A DNA stretch of 30,667 nt from Planctomycetota bacterium (GCA_018828825.1 JAHJUV010000087.1:1-30667); one strand, 5' to 3'. Positions 8,479 through 16,261 are shown, counted from the stretch's first letter. The notes: generated by a model from the sequence alone, not told the origin. A program made the numbers and translations.

Positions 8479-9351
8479 ATGGAAAACATACCCGTAATTA
8501 GCATTGAAGCAGGCTGTCTGCCCGAAGCTTGGGAAGCTGCTGTCCTGGCCGTGTGGGATAATGGTATCGAAATCAAAACACAGTATGACAAGCCCGATGA
8601 CCCGCCGAGCAAAGACGCAACTGTAATGATTACCATCGCAAATCCTTTTGCAGAGCCTCGAATACACAAAAATTTCCCCGGCGGGCCCGAAGAACTCGAA
8701 GCATACAGGCAGGAAGTCGTTGACGGCATACACGACCACTGGATTGACCCCGCAGCAGGAAAATGGACCTATACATATCACGAAAGATTATTTGCTTATT
8801 GTCCGGTAGAAGATATCAGAAATCCAAAGACGCCAAAACCTTTCGCAAGGGTCAATCAAATTCAATACATAATTGATTCTTTGGCCCAAACCGCATATAC
8901 GAGACGCGCCCAGGCAATCACCTGGATGCCTACCGCCGATGTCAAAACCGAGGACCCGCCCTGCCTCCAGCGTATATGGTGCAGGCTGATTCAAACCCCT
9001 GACGGCAATTTCACGCTTAATATGAATACTCACTGGCGAAGCAGAGATTTATACAAGGCCTGGTTTATGAATGTTTATGCCCTGACCGACCTCCAGAAAG
9101 TCATCGCAGAAAAAATATCCGGAAAAATCGGCAAACCCGTTAAAGTCGGCAGATATGTCGATATTACCGATTCGCTTCATATTTACGGCAGCTATTTCAC
9201 AGATGCCGCTGGCGAAGTCGAAAAAATGAGGGACGGCGATTTCAAAAAACGCTCCTGGCAGTCTTCCCATCCCGCTTTTGCGATGATGACCGCCGAGGCG
9301 AAAGAAAAACTCGCCCGCGACCCGGATTGGTACGCTAAACCAAAAGGTTGA
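8479..9351 (+). CDS. Archaeal-type thymidylate synthase homologue
   Basis: The 290-residue protein follows the thymidylate synthase pattern in its archaeal form. WTYTYHERLF is followed by RVNQIQYIIDSL and the catalytic-cysteine motif DPPCLQRIW with C162. Then come the phosphate-binding RSRD (187-190), the pyrimidine-binding asparagine N198 in AWFMNVYALTDLQ, and H234-I-Y236 in DSLHIYGSYF. Every key position of ThyA (Cys, Arg-Ser-x-Asp, Asn, His-x-Tyr) therefore has a counterpart. The likely reaction is methylation of dUMP to dTMP with methylenetetrahydrofolate. A dCMP/dUMP hydroxymethylase role cannot be excluded by sequence alone. GGAGG lies eight bases ahead of the ATG. It sits 27 bases after the secreted protein gene and is followed by a long non-coding stretch. 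Confidence 0.8.
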   Translation: MENIPVISIEAGCLPEAWEAAVLAVWDNGIEIKTQYDKPDDPPSKDATVMITIANPFAEPRIHKNFPGGPEELEAYRQEVVDGIHDHWIDPAAGKWTYTYHERLFAYCPVEDIRNPKTPKPFARVNQIQYIIDSLAQTAYTRRAQAITWMPTADVKTEDPPCLQRIWCRLIQTPDGNFTLNMNTHWRSRDLYKAWFMNVYALTDLQKVIAEKISGKIGKPVKVGRYVDITDSLHIYGSYFTDAAGEVEKMRDGDFKKRSWQSSHPAFAMMTAEAKEKLARDPDWYAKPKG

Positions 9352-9490
9352 TATTAGCACCAGCGGTATAGTCCCATAATTTAATCTCCTAAAAACAGCG
9401 ATTTTATCCCCAAAAAAATCACTCTTTATTTTGCATTCATTATTTTATTTCTTAAATTTTATCTGGAGGGACGAAAAAAATATTCTAACC

Positions 9491-9588
9491 GGACTCCTTT
9501 TCTCCTTCTGCTATTTGTGCTTCCTGCCTTGGGGGGATAACCAGGGCAGGGAATTTTATATCCCGATTTATCGGGATTGAAAATAAAA
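9491..9588. repeat. Double-hairpin repeat unit, copy 1
   Basis: The core starts at TTGTGCTTCCTGCC (9515). It forms a first hairpin with CCTGCC and GGCAGG arms (about 9523-9550) and a second with ATCCCGATTTATCGGGAT (9560-9577). A poly-A tract follows. The pyrimidine-rich lead-in from about 9491 is also shared with copy 2. Confidence 0.7.
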
Positions 9589-9671
9589 AAAAAGCGACAC
9601 GATTTGCAACTGATGAATTTGTTTCTTATAGTTTTAACGGAAGTGAGCAAGGAAATAATCGCTTACTAAAT

Positions 9672-9774
9672 TGACTTCTTCTCTCCTCTTTTAACTTGTG
9701 CTTCCTGCCTTGGGGGGATAAACCAGGGCAGGTCGGAATTTGAGATCCCGATTTATTGGGATTTAAAAATAAAA
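9672..9774. repeat. Double-hairpin repeat unit, copy 2
   Basis: Direct repeat of the unit at 9491-9588, 181 bases downstream. It has the same TTGTGCTTCCTGCC start (9696), the same CCTGCC/GGCAGG hairpin and the same second hairpin, with one change in the loop region (ATCCCGATTTATTGGGAT). A few small insertions separate the copies, so the duplication is not fresh. Confidence 0.7.
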
Positions 9775-9912
9775 TTGTTTTGTCCGCTGCTGTTTGAAAA
9801 GTACAACTTATGGGACGCACTTAAATCAGACTAGTCCGGCATAACCGGCTGCCTAAAAATTAACGCGTTCTGGATTACCAATTTGTTTGGGGGGATATGC
9901 CTATATTAGGGT

Positions 9913-9952
9913 AAAGGTTTCTGCCGATAGGGGACGCAGAAACCTTTTTTTT
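9913..9952 (+). terminator. Strong intrinsic terminator without an upstream gene
   Basis: Arms AAAGGTTTCTGC (9913-9924) and GCAGAAACCTTT (from 9936) form a nearly perfect 12-pair stem, followed by eight T. It lies about 560 bases after the last plus-strand stop, so it probably ends a small untranslated RNA or a long 3' UTR. I did not match the upstream sequence to a known riboswitch. Confidence 0.75.
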
Positions 9953-10135
9953 GCGCAAAAAATTTACTCAACTCGAACGTGTCCGCCTGTTAATTCCGAA
10001 CAAATTTCTACAAACCTGCCTGTGAGTTCCTCTTTTCATTTGCCGTTAGCTTATTTGCCCCAGTACCTTGCGGCAGACGAAAACTATTGCTAACAGCTCT
10101 GCTTGCCTGTTAGTAAAAATTTTAAACATTTTTGA

Positions 10136-10163
10136 TTGACATACTATATATAGCCCTTAAAAT
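10136..10163 (+). promoter_or_regulatory. Sigma70-type promoter for nrdR
   Basis: TTGACA (10136-10141) and TAAAAT (10158-10163) are 16 bases apart, about 45 bases ahead of the nrdR GTG. No clear NrdR box pair was recognised here. Confidence 0.6.
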
Positions 10164-10207
10164 GACTTCAAATCAAAATATTGTACTTTTTCCGGTAGAA
10201 AAGAATC

Positions 10208-10699
10208 GTGAAATGTCCCTATTGCAAGGAGAACAAGGATAAAGTAATTGATTCGCGTTCCAGCGAAGCTGGACGCTTGATAAGACGCCGCCGGCAGTGC
10301 CTTGCATGCAAAAGACGCTTTACTACTTACGAAAAGGTCGGCGAAAGTTTCAAGCTCAGTGTGATAAAAAAGGACAATTCACGGGTTCCGTACGACAGGG
10401 AAAAAGTTGTCGCCGGTTTGCAGAAGGCCTGTTACAAGAGACCTGTTTCCGCCGAGCAAATCCAGCAGATGGCCGACAGGATTGAGGAAGACATCTTCAG
10501 GCATTCTGACAGAGAGGTAAACTCGAAGTTTATTGGCGAAAGTACTATGAAGCATCTCAGAACAGTCGATAAGGTCGCTTATATCCGCTTTGCCAGTGTT
10601 TATCGCCAGTTTAACGACGCCGGAGACCTGCTCGAGGAAGTAACTCAGGCCATTTCACAGCAGAACGATTCCAGTCAGCCGAAACTATTTACCGACTGA
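10208..10699 (+). CDS. nrdR: Transcriptional repressor NrdR
   Basis: NrdR represses ribonucleotide reductase genes, sensing ATP/dATP through an ATP-cone. The 163-residue protein has the zinc ribbon cysteines C3, C6, C31 and C34 (MKCPYC and CLACKRRF), the DNA-contacting RLIRRRRQC stretch, and an ATP-cone from about residue 47 (VIKKDNSRVPYDREKVVAGL) to 137. The length is standard. The start is GTG at 10208, fixed by the conserved MKCPYC. It is followed after 29 bases by a second ATP-cone-like gene. No ribonucleotide reductase gene is in the window, so it acts elsewhere on the chromosome. Confidence 0.96.
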   Translation: MKCPYCKENKDKVIDSRSSEAGRLIRRRRQCLACKRRFTTYEKVGESFKLSVIKKDNSRVPYDREKVVAGLQKACYKRPVSAEQIQQMADRIEEDIFRHSDREVNSKFIGESTMKHLRTVDKVAYIRFASVYRQFNDAGDLLEEVTQAISQQNDSSQPKLFTD

Positions 10700-10728
10700 C
10701 TAAATATTTTTAAATATAGGTTGAGGAT

Positions 10729-11385
10729 ATGCAGCTTAGGGTGATAAAAGCTGATGCTACGGAAGAGGAATACTTCCACACAAAGGTTATTGCGACGTTT
10801 GTCAACGCCTTTGCTGCCCCGGACGAAAACAACACCTCGATCGCGCAGCAGCTTGCCGAAGCTGTCACTTTTTACCTATATAACAAAAACGGCAGCAGCA
10901 AAATCACCAGCAGCGAAATATTATCCATTATCAAGGCCGCTCTTGTCTCGACCGGATTCAGCAATGCCGCTGAATTCCTTACCGAACATCAGTTGCGGCG
11001 GAATCTTGCAAGAATGAGGGTTAAAGTGATAAAAACCGATATGAAAAATCTCTCCGCCTCAATTCCCCTGCTGCAAACCGACCCTCTCGGCCCGGATGGG
11101 TATTGGAATAAATCGAAAATTATCTATGACTTAATAAATGAACACAATCTCGACCCGGCCTCCGCAAGGACTGTTGCGGCGCTGGTCGAAGAAAAAATTC
11201 TCGATTCAGGTTTTCGGCTTGTGCCGACAGGTTTTATCAAATTTCTGGCTCTCTGGCAGGCGCAGGCTATTCTTTCCGCCGCCCGGCAGCTTAGAACCTC
11301 GCCCAAAACCGATTCAGACTCAGTTTATAATACGGATATGGATATCCGTCTCAGGCAGCCGCAGAATGGACTTTGCCCGGTCTAA
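10729..11385 (+). CDS. ATP-cone-like protein next to NrdR
   Basis: A 218-residue protein whose first 95 residues look like an ATP-cone: QLRVIKADATEEEYFHTKV at the start, then ITSSEILSIIKAALVSTGF and AAEFLTEHQLRRNLAR. The C-terminal half (PDGYWNKSKIIYDLINEHN, then VAALVEEKILDSGF) may be a second helical module of the same kind. No zinc ribbon or catalytic motif is visible. It starts 29 bases after nrdR, with AGG ahead of the ATG, and is probably in the same transcript, so a nucleotide-sensing or NrdR-assisting role is reasonable inference. I do not recognise a named family. Confidence 0.7.
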   Translation: MQLRVIKADATEEEYFHTKVIATFVNAFAAPDENNTSIAQQLAEAVTFYLYNKNGSSKITSSEILSIIKAALVSTGFSNAAEFLTEHQLRRNLARMRVKVIKTDMKNLSASIPLLQTDPLGPDGYWNKSKIIYDLINEHNLDPASARTVAALVEEKILDSGFRLVPTGFIKFLALWQAQAILSAARQLRTSPKTDSDSVYNTDMDIRLRQPQNGLCPV

Positions 11386-11513
11386 GCTTAAAGGTTAGGA
11401 TAGAAGAAATAAAATCCACTCCGGCTTGGACAATGCTGCCTGGGTTTTTTTGCAGATAACTGGATCAGCCGGTTGCTTGATAACCGACCGGTCTTCAGAT
11501 AACCTGTATAGCT

Positions 11514-12581
11514 ATGAAAAAGCTGCTCAAAAAACACTCTAGGAAATCAGGCCTGCCGCCCGGCACGCTTGTCCACATCGGCGAAACTACCGCTTCCCAG
11601 CCAAAGATTACTGCTATCGACTATGACAGCGACAATTTCGAAGAAAAGCAGATAGCCAATATCCAACAGTGTGCCGATTTAAAGAAAAAACCTTCTATTT
11701 CATGGATAAATATCGATGGTCTGCAAAATATTGAACTAATCGAGAAAATCGGCCAAATTTTCAATATCCACCCGCTAACCCTTGAAGACATCGTGGCGAC
11801 CGACCAGAGACCAAAATCCGAAGTCTTCGAAAATTACGTCTTTATCGTCCTCAAAATGCTCACCTTTAACAATTCCGACAAAACCATCGACAGCGAGCAG
11901 GTCAGTCTGGTTTTGGGCGACAATTTTGTCCTGTCTTTCCAGGAAAAGCCCGGCGATGTCTTCGACCCCATTCGCCAGCGCATCCGTCTGGCAAAGGGAA
12001 AAATCAGGAAAATGAAAACCGACTACCTCGTCTATTCGCTTATCGATGCCATCGTGGACAACTACTTTTTAATTCTCGAAAACTTCGGAGAAATAATTGA
12101 AGACCTCGAAGCCGAGCTTATCGCCGACCCGACCGAAAAAACCATCCGGAAAATCCACTCCATAAAACGCGAAATGATTCTCCTGAGAAAATCCATCTGG
12201 CCCCTGCGCGAAGTCATCAACAGCTTCAGAAAAAGCGAAATATCACTTATCTCGGAATCCACCGGCGTATATTTCAGCGACGTTTACGACCACACAATTC
12301 AGGTCATCGACACAACCGAAAGTTTCCGCGATATGGTTTCAGGTATGATTGATATCTATCTTTCGAGCATCAGCAACAAAATGAACGCCGTTATGAAAGT
12401 CCTCACCATTATCGCCACTATTTTTATGCCCCTCGGCTTCCTCGCCGGCGTGTATGGTATGAACTTCGCATACTTCCCGGAGCTCCATTATAAATGGATG
12501 TATCCTTTAGGATTTTGGGGTATAATAATCGTCGTCGTTTCCATTATGATTGTATTTTTCAAAAGGAAAAACTGGCTTTAA
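11514..12581 (+). CDS. corA: CorA-type magnesium/cobalt transporter
   Basis: CorA forms a pentameric inner-membrane channel for Mg2+ (and Co2+, Ni2+). The 355-residue protein has the long cytoplasmic domain with HPLTLEDIVATDQRPKSEVF, the long helix region, and two C-terminal membrane segments. The hallmark GMN sits after TM1 in FLAGVYGMNFAYFPEL, and the protein ends with the basic KRKNWL. The length is typical. The ATG at 11514 has no strong ribosome binding site. The 128 bases upstream contain a CCGGTT/AACCG stem; I did not recognise an M-box magnesium riboswitch. The TrkA-C membrane protein follows 35 bases downstream. Confidence 0.92.
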   Translation: MKKLLKKHSRKSGLPPGTLVHIGETTASQPKITAIDYDSDNFEEKQIANIQQCADLKKKPSISWINIDGLQNIELIEKIGQIFNIHPLTLEDIVATDQRPKSEVFENYVFIVLKMLTFNNSDKTIDSEQVSLVLGDNFVLSFQEKPGDVFDPIRQRIRLAKGKIRKMKTDYLVYSLIDAIVDNYFLILENFGEIIEDLEAELIADPTEKTIRKIHSIKREMILLRKSIWPLREVINSFRKSEISLISESTGVYFSDVYDHTIQVIDTTESFRDMVSGMIDIYLSSISNKMNAVMKVLTIIATIFMPLGFLAGVYGMNFAYFPELHYKWMYPLGFWGIIIVVVSIMIVFFKRKNWL

Positions 12582-12616
12582 AAATACGGCTTAATTCCCT
12601 CTGACAGGAATAAAAT

Positions 12617-13342
12617 ATGAACCTTCTAATTTTTATTATAGTCCTTTTGGTATCGTTTATTGGTGTCAGGATTGGCGCTATCGCTTTTCAACTCACAGGC
12701 CTTGAATGGTCTCTCGCAAAGTTCCAGGCCCTAAGCTGTTTCACAGGAACTGGCTTCACAACAAAGGAATCAGAGCTTGTTGTTTCAAATCTACAGAGAC
12801 GAAAAATCGCCTCGATTCTTATGGTACTTGGAAACGCGGGCTTTGTTACTATGATTGCCACGGTCGTCAACTCTTTAAGACCCGTCGTCGGCAAAACCAA
12901 AATATCCCTGCCTTTCCTGAAAGACTTTATCCCCGCAGGCCTCCTGCCGTGGGTAAATCTTGTCGTAATCGTTTTGCTGTTTTGGCTCCTTTACAAGCTC
13001 TTCACAAACAGCAGTTCCGCTCAGAGCCTGACAAATTTCCTGAGAAGATTCATATTAAAAAAGGCTATTATTAAAACCGTAACTTTTGAGGAACTGCTTA
13101 TCACCACCGGCGGCTACGGCGTGTCAAGAATAACCATTCGCCCGGAAAGCCCCATACTGCACAAAACCATTATGGAATCGAAGCTCAGGAGCCAGGACAT
13201 AACTGTCCTTGCTATCGTAAGAGGCCACGAAACTGTCCCCAACCCATCCGCCGACAGAACGTTTATGCTCGACGATGAATTGATTTGTTTCGGAAAACTT
13301 GAAAATATCCAGCACCAACTCTCTTCCCCCGAAAAGCCGTAG
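12617..13342 (+). CDS. Membrane protein with C-terminal TrkA-C (RCK_C) domain
   Basis: This 241-residue protein has a membrane segment at residues 2-24, then FQALSCFTGTGFTTKESEL, which resembles the pore-lining half repeats of TrkH/KtrB potassium transporters. Two further membrane segments lie near 66-88 and 108-130. Residues about 155-235 form a TrkA-C-like regulatory domain (GVSRITIRPESPILHKTI, then DRTFMLDDELICFG). It is far shorter than a full TrkH. It may be a partner or regulator of ion transport and may be co-transcribed with corA. Exact function unknown. Confidence 0.75.
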   Translation: MNLLIFIIVLLVSFIGVRIGAIAFQLTGLEWSLAKFQALSCFTGTGFTTKESELVVSNLQRRKIASILMVLGNAGFVTMIATVVNSLRPVVGKTKISLPFLKDFIPAGLLPWVNLVVIVLLFWLLYKLFTNSSSAQSLTNFLRRFILKKAIIKTVTFEELLITTGGYGVSRITIRPESPILHKTIMESKLRSQDITVLAIVRGHETVPNPSADRTFMLDDELICFGKLENIQHQLSSPEKP

Positions 13343-13346
13343 CAAT

Positions 13347-13377
13347 AAAAAAGACCGGCGTCTTGGGCCGGCCTGTC
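13347..13377 (-). terminator. Intrinsic terminator after the lipoprotein gene
   Basis: On the minus strand a GC-rich stem (GCCGG pairing with CCGGC, 13355-13371) is followed by a run of six T (complement of 13347-13352). It lies between two convergent genes. Its T-tract favours the minus-strand transcript; on the plus strand the tail is weaker. Confidence 0.65.
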
Positions 13378-13381
13378 TGAT

Positions 13382-14122
13382 TTATTCTTCTTTCCAGAGC
13401 CATTTGACTCTGCCTATCCTTATTTTAATCCTCGCAACATTATCATCGACCGTCAGGCCGACTTTGCTCTTGCCGAGCGTTAAATGGTCAAAATCGAGTC
13501 CGTCCGCACCGTCAAGCCGCCCCGCCAGCGCAGGAGATGCCTTCAGTATGTAAATAATCCTTTCCAGCGTCTGGTTGGCCATCATCGCCCCGGCGTCCAG
13601 GACCTTGCTGTCCTGCCGAACCTGCATTATATCGTCGCGGAAATTATCCAGCGATTTGGTCAGTATCGCGATTCGTTTCTCGTTTTCATTCGGATAAGGC
13701 TCCGACAGAACCGCCTCGTCAAGAACTACCTCGCTGTCGAACCGCAGCTTCTGACCTTCTGCTCCAAGATGCCATGGCTTCTCATCGACCGCCAGAAAAT
13801 ACTTTCGCGTCAGGGTAAAATCTTCCTCGTCAAACGCCGCCATCGTCAGCCACAACTGGGATGTCTTTTTCTTTTCACCCCAGCTCGCCACTACGCTTTC
13901 GCTCTGGCTTACCAGCTCAGGTTCGTACCGCTTTATAGTTTCCAGAACTTCGGCGCTGCTGCTCTGCTTTATCCGGATTGAGTTATAAGCCGCAGGCAAC
14001 TGGCTCGTATAAGGCTTCGGCTCTTTTTTAATTCGCTCTATCGGCTCTTCTATCCCGCAGCCCGCAAAAAACATCGCCGCCGCAGCTGTAATCGCAAACA
14101 ACAAAAATTTAGAAACCTTCAA
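13382..14122 (-). CDS. Predicted lipoprotein of unknown function
   Basis: A 246-residue protein with a type II signal peptide: basic MKVSK, a hydrophobic run, and the lipobox FFAGC with cysteine at residue 21. The mature part is charged and appears mixed alpha/beta, with no catalytic motif recognised (EVLETIKRYEPELVSQSES near the start, GRVKWLWKEE at the end). It is probably anchored in a membrane facing the periplasm. It lies downstream of ilvC on the same strand, but 57 bases holding a tandem repeat separate them. Confidence 0.75.
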   Translation of the reverse strand: MKVSKFLLFAITAAAAMFFAGCGIEEPIERIKKEPKPYTSQLPAAYNSIRIKQSSSAEVLETIKRYEPELVSQSESVVASWGEKKKTSQLWLTMAAFDEEDFTLTRKYFLAVDEKPWHLGAEGQKLRFDSEVVLDEAVLSEPYPNENEKRIAILTKSLDNFRDDIMQVRQDSKVLDAGAMMANQTLERIIYILKASPALAGRLDGADGLDFDHLTLGKSKVGLTVDDNVARIKIRIGRVKWLWKEE

Positions 14123-14144
14123 AGCTAATCCCTTCCAATTTGCC

Positions 14145-14177
14145 TTCTGTATTCTGTATTCTGTATTCTGTATTCTA
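14145..14177. repeat. Seven-base tandem repeat, unit TTCTGTA
   Basis: Four perfect copies (14145-14172) plus a partial fifth lie between ilvC and the lipoprotein gene. The same ATTCTG flavour appears in the 3' end of pdxA (about 5029-5068). It is a simple slippage-prone repeat; its length may vary between strains. Confidence 0.85.
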
Positions 14178-14179
14178 TT

Positions 14180-15187
14180 TTACACTTCTTTTGAGTCAAT
14201 CCACTTCATCATCTTCCGAAGTTTCCTGCCAACCTTTTCGAGCTTGCAGTTGTAGTCTTTTTTGTAAAGCGAGTTGAATTTCTTCATCCCGCCTTTATAT
14301 TCCGCGACCCATTCCTTTGCGAACTTGCCGCTCTTGATTTCCGACAGTATCTTTTCCATCTCGGCCTTTGTCTTGTCCGTAACGATTCTCGAGCCCCTCG
14401 TCAAATCGCCGTATTCTGCCGTATTCGATATCGAATATCTCATATAGCTCATCCCCCCCTGATACATCAAATCGACAATCAGCTTCACTTCGTGCATACA
14501 TTCGAAGTACGCTATCTCCGGCTGGTATCCGGCCTTGACAAGCGTCTCAAATCCCGCCTTAATTAGTGAAGTCAATCCGCCGCATAGTACTACCTGCTCG
14601 CCGAACAAATCCGTCTCGGTTTCTTCCTTATAGGTCGTCTGGATAATACCAGCCCTGGCACCACCAATACCATTGCCCCATGCAAGGGCGATTTTCCTGG
14701 CGGTTTTCGTCGCGTCCTGTTTCACTGCCACAAGGCATGGCACTCCGCCGCCCTTTTCATATTCGCTTCTTACCAAATGCCCTGGTCCCTTCGGCGCTAT
14801 CATTACAACATTTACATTCTTCGGCGGCACAATATATTTAAAATGAATATTGAATCCGTGACAGAAACCAAGCGTCTGACCCTTTTTCAGGTTCGGCTTA
14901 ATCTTCTCGGCGTATATCTTTGCCTGCATCTCATCCGGCAATGTTATAATTATCAGCGTCGCACCGGCCATCGCCGTCTTTATATCGCCCGGCTTGAAGC
15001 CGTGTTTTTGTGCGAGCTTATAATTGGCCGTGCCCTTCAGCTCCGCTACTGCGACCTTAATTCCGCTGTCTCGAAGGTTCAAGCTGTGTGCATGCCCCTG
15101 GCTGCCATACCCGATTACCGCTACCTTCTTGCCTCTACCTTTAAGCGGCCCGATTGGCGCATTCTTCTGATAATATACCTTTGCCAT
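14180..15187 (-). CDS. ilvC: Ketol-acid reductoisomerase (class I)
   Basis: IlvC isomerises and reduces acetolactate and acetohydroxybutyrate, the second step of valine/leucine/isoleucine synthesis, with NAD(P)H and Mg2+. It has the nucleotide-binding loop VAVIGYGSQGHAHSLNLRDS, then APKGPGHLVRSEY, ETETDLFGEQVVLCGG and YFECMHEVKLIVDLMYQGG with the metal-binding acids. The length (335 residues from this start) fits class I. A TTG at 15193 would add two residues. I chose the ATG at 15187 because AAGGAG sits about eight bases ahead and MAKVYY is the usual beginning. It is separated from ilvBN by an HNH-AP2 gene and a restriction-modification pair, so it probably has its own promoter in the 68-base upstream gap. 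Confidence 0.96.
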   Translation of the reverse strand: MAKVYYQKNAPIGPLKGRGKKVAVIGYGSQGHAHSLNLRDSGIKVAVAELKGTANYKLAQKHGFKPGDIKTAMAGATLIIITLPDEMQAKIYAEKIKPNLKKGQTLGFCHGFNIHFKYIVPPKNVNVVMIAPKGPGHLVRSEYEKGGGVPCLVAVKQDATKTARKIALAWGNGIGGARAGIIQTTYKEETETDLFGEQVVLCGGLTSLIKAGFETLVKAGYQPEIAYFECMHEVKLIVDLMYQGGMSYMRYSISNTAEYGDLTRGSRIVTDKTKAEMEKILSEIKSGKFAKEWVAEYKGGMKKFNSLYKKDYNCKLEKVGRKLRKMMKWIDSKEV

Positions 15188-15261
15188 CTCCAAAATCTCC
15201 TTATTAAATAATTATCGTGTATCTTGCGTATTTTTACACAGATATGACACTTTTGCAAGGC

Positions 15262-15906
15262 TTATTTTGACCCGCTCAGGACTGTGTTTTGTTCGCTCCC
15301 TGCGCTATCGCTTGGGCTCTGCTGCGGAAAATTCAAGACGGCAAATTCACCGTGATAAACCCTCGCAGCCTCGTCGTAGGCCCTTGCGGCTTCTGTTTCA
15401 TCATTGAAATATCCGAGATGTTTTCGTTTTCTGTTATAACTTATTTCACCCCTCCATTTTTTTCTATGTTTTTCAAATCGGACTCCTCTATATCTGGAAC
15501 ACCCCTTTCTTCGTCTGGTATTGCAGGCATTTTGAGAAGGTGTCGCGAAACGAAGATTTCGCCGGGTGTTATCGAGGCTTTCACGGTTTTTATGGTCAAC
15601 GATTGTGCCTTTAGGAGCGTTCATAATCTGTCTGTGCATATATATGATTTTATTACCGTAATATCGGACAGCCGCACGGCTGCTTTTTTCAGTTTCATAA
15701 AGCTGCCAGGGATACTTGGACAATTTCTGATAATCGTCCGGGTCAACGAGGGCATAACGGTATTTTTTGTCAACGTCATCGCTTGTCATCAGTCTTATGC
15801 ATCTAAAGGCAAAGCCTTTATGTTTTTTTCGATGCCGCAGGAGAAAATAAAGAACGATACTTTCAATAAATGTCGGATAATGAATTTGAAGATTGATTTT
15901 GGACAT
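15262..15906 (-). CDS. HNH endonuclease with AP2 DNA-binding domain
   Basis: A 214-residue protein. An N-terminal segment (YRYALVDPDDYQKLSKYPW) leads to an HNH nuclease core: YMHRQIM, GTIVDHKNRESLDNTRRNLR, then TPSQNACN. An AP2 domain follows: SRYRGVRFEKHRKKWRGEIS, then HLGYFNDETEAARAYDEAA and the ending VLNFP. This architecture is that of free-standing homing endonucleases, which cut a specific site and promote their own copying. Such proteins are frequent in planctomycete genomes. It lies between ilvC and the first restriction-modification pair. The last residues (SDSAGSEQNTVLSGSK) are low in complexity. The start at 15906 is uncertain; a later methionine near residue 40 is possible. Confidence 0.85.
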   Translation of the reverse strand: MSKINLQIHYPTFIESIVLYFLLRHRKKHKGFAFRCIRLMTSDDVDKKYRYALVDPDDYQKLSKYPWQLYETEKSSRAAVRYYGNKIIYMHRQIMNAPKGTIVDHKNRESLDNTRRNLRFATPSQNACNTRRRKGCSRYRGVRFEKHRKKWRGEISYNRKRKHLGYFNDETEAARAYDEAARVYHGEFAVLNFPQQSPSDSAGSEQNTVLSGSK

Positions 15907-16232
15907 AATATTTCCCCGCCGAAAGGCGGCTCCTCAATTAAAAATTAAAAACTAAAAATTCAAAATTATACATGCCCCTCCGTATTACCTGAAAACTTGC
16001 GCGTTTTGCTCAGTTTTTGATCAAGAAAAAAATATCCGGTATTCGTAAGTGCTTGTTTGATATGGAGAAAAATTTTTTATTTTTTTTGAGGCGCGCAAGT
16101 TTTTACTTGCGCTTTCTGCCGAAAAACGGCTCACCACCCCCGCCTGCGCGAGGGCAGGCTCCGAAAAGAAAGGCCACGAAGAAACAAAAATTATAGGTAA
16201 AAAAACACGACAAAAAACCACTGAAAAATCCT
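15907..16232. other. AT-rich gene-free stretch
   Basis: No real gene was seen. It contains AT-rich runs built on AAAATT (15938-15967), a perfect hairpin GCGCAAGT-TTTT-ACTTGCGC (16093-16112) preceded by a long T-run, and a small CCTGC/GCAGG palindrome (16142-16157) like the arms of the 9491 repeat family. Confidence 0.5.
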
Positions 16233-16261
16233 TTGTTTTCACAAAAAAACAGGGGTATAAT
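16233..16261 (+). promoter_or_regulatory. Promoter for the first restriction-modification pair
   Basis: TTGTTT (16233-16238) and a consensus TATAAT (16256-16261) are 17 bases apart. A good ribosome binding site (AAGGAAGG, about 16273-16280) follows, so the transcript would begin just before the short frame at 16287 and the nuclease gene. Confidence 0.65.

Larger units (their letters stand above)
9352..10135. other. Gene-free stretch with repeats and an orphan terminator
   Basis: About 850 bases separate the thymidylate-synthase-like gene from nrdR. No convincing coding sequence was found on either strand; the short open frames here run through repeat DNA. The stretch holds two copies of a double-hairpin unit (9491-9588 and 9672-9774), a short CCGG hairpin near 9836-9848, and a strong intrinsic terminator (9913-9952) that has no gene just upstream of it. 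Between 9960 and 10135 I see only AT-rich filler leading to the nrdR promoter. Confidence 0.6.

Noticed and set aside
9459..9820. Two short minus-strand frames
   Set aside because: They run through the two copies of the double-hairpin repeat, which explains their mutual similarity.
9887..10093. 68-codon plus-strand frame
   Set aside because: It runs straight through the strong terminator at 9913-9952.
11386..11513. M-box magnesium riboswitch ahead of corA
   Set aside because: Only a short CCGGTT/AACCG stem was seen; the length and conserved parts of an M-box are missing.
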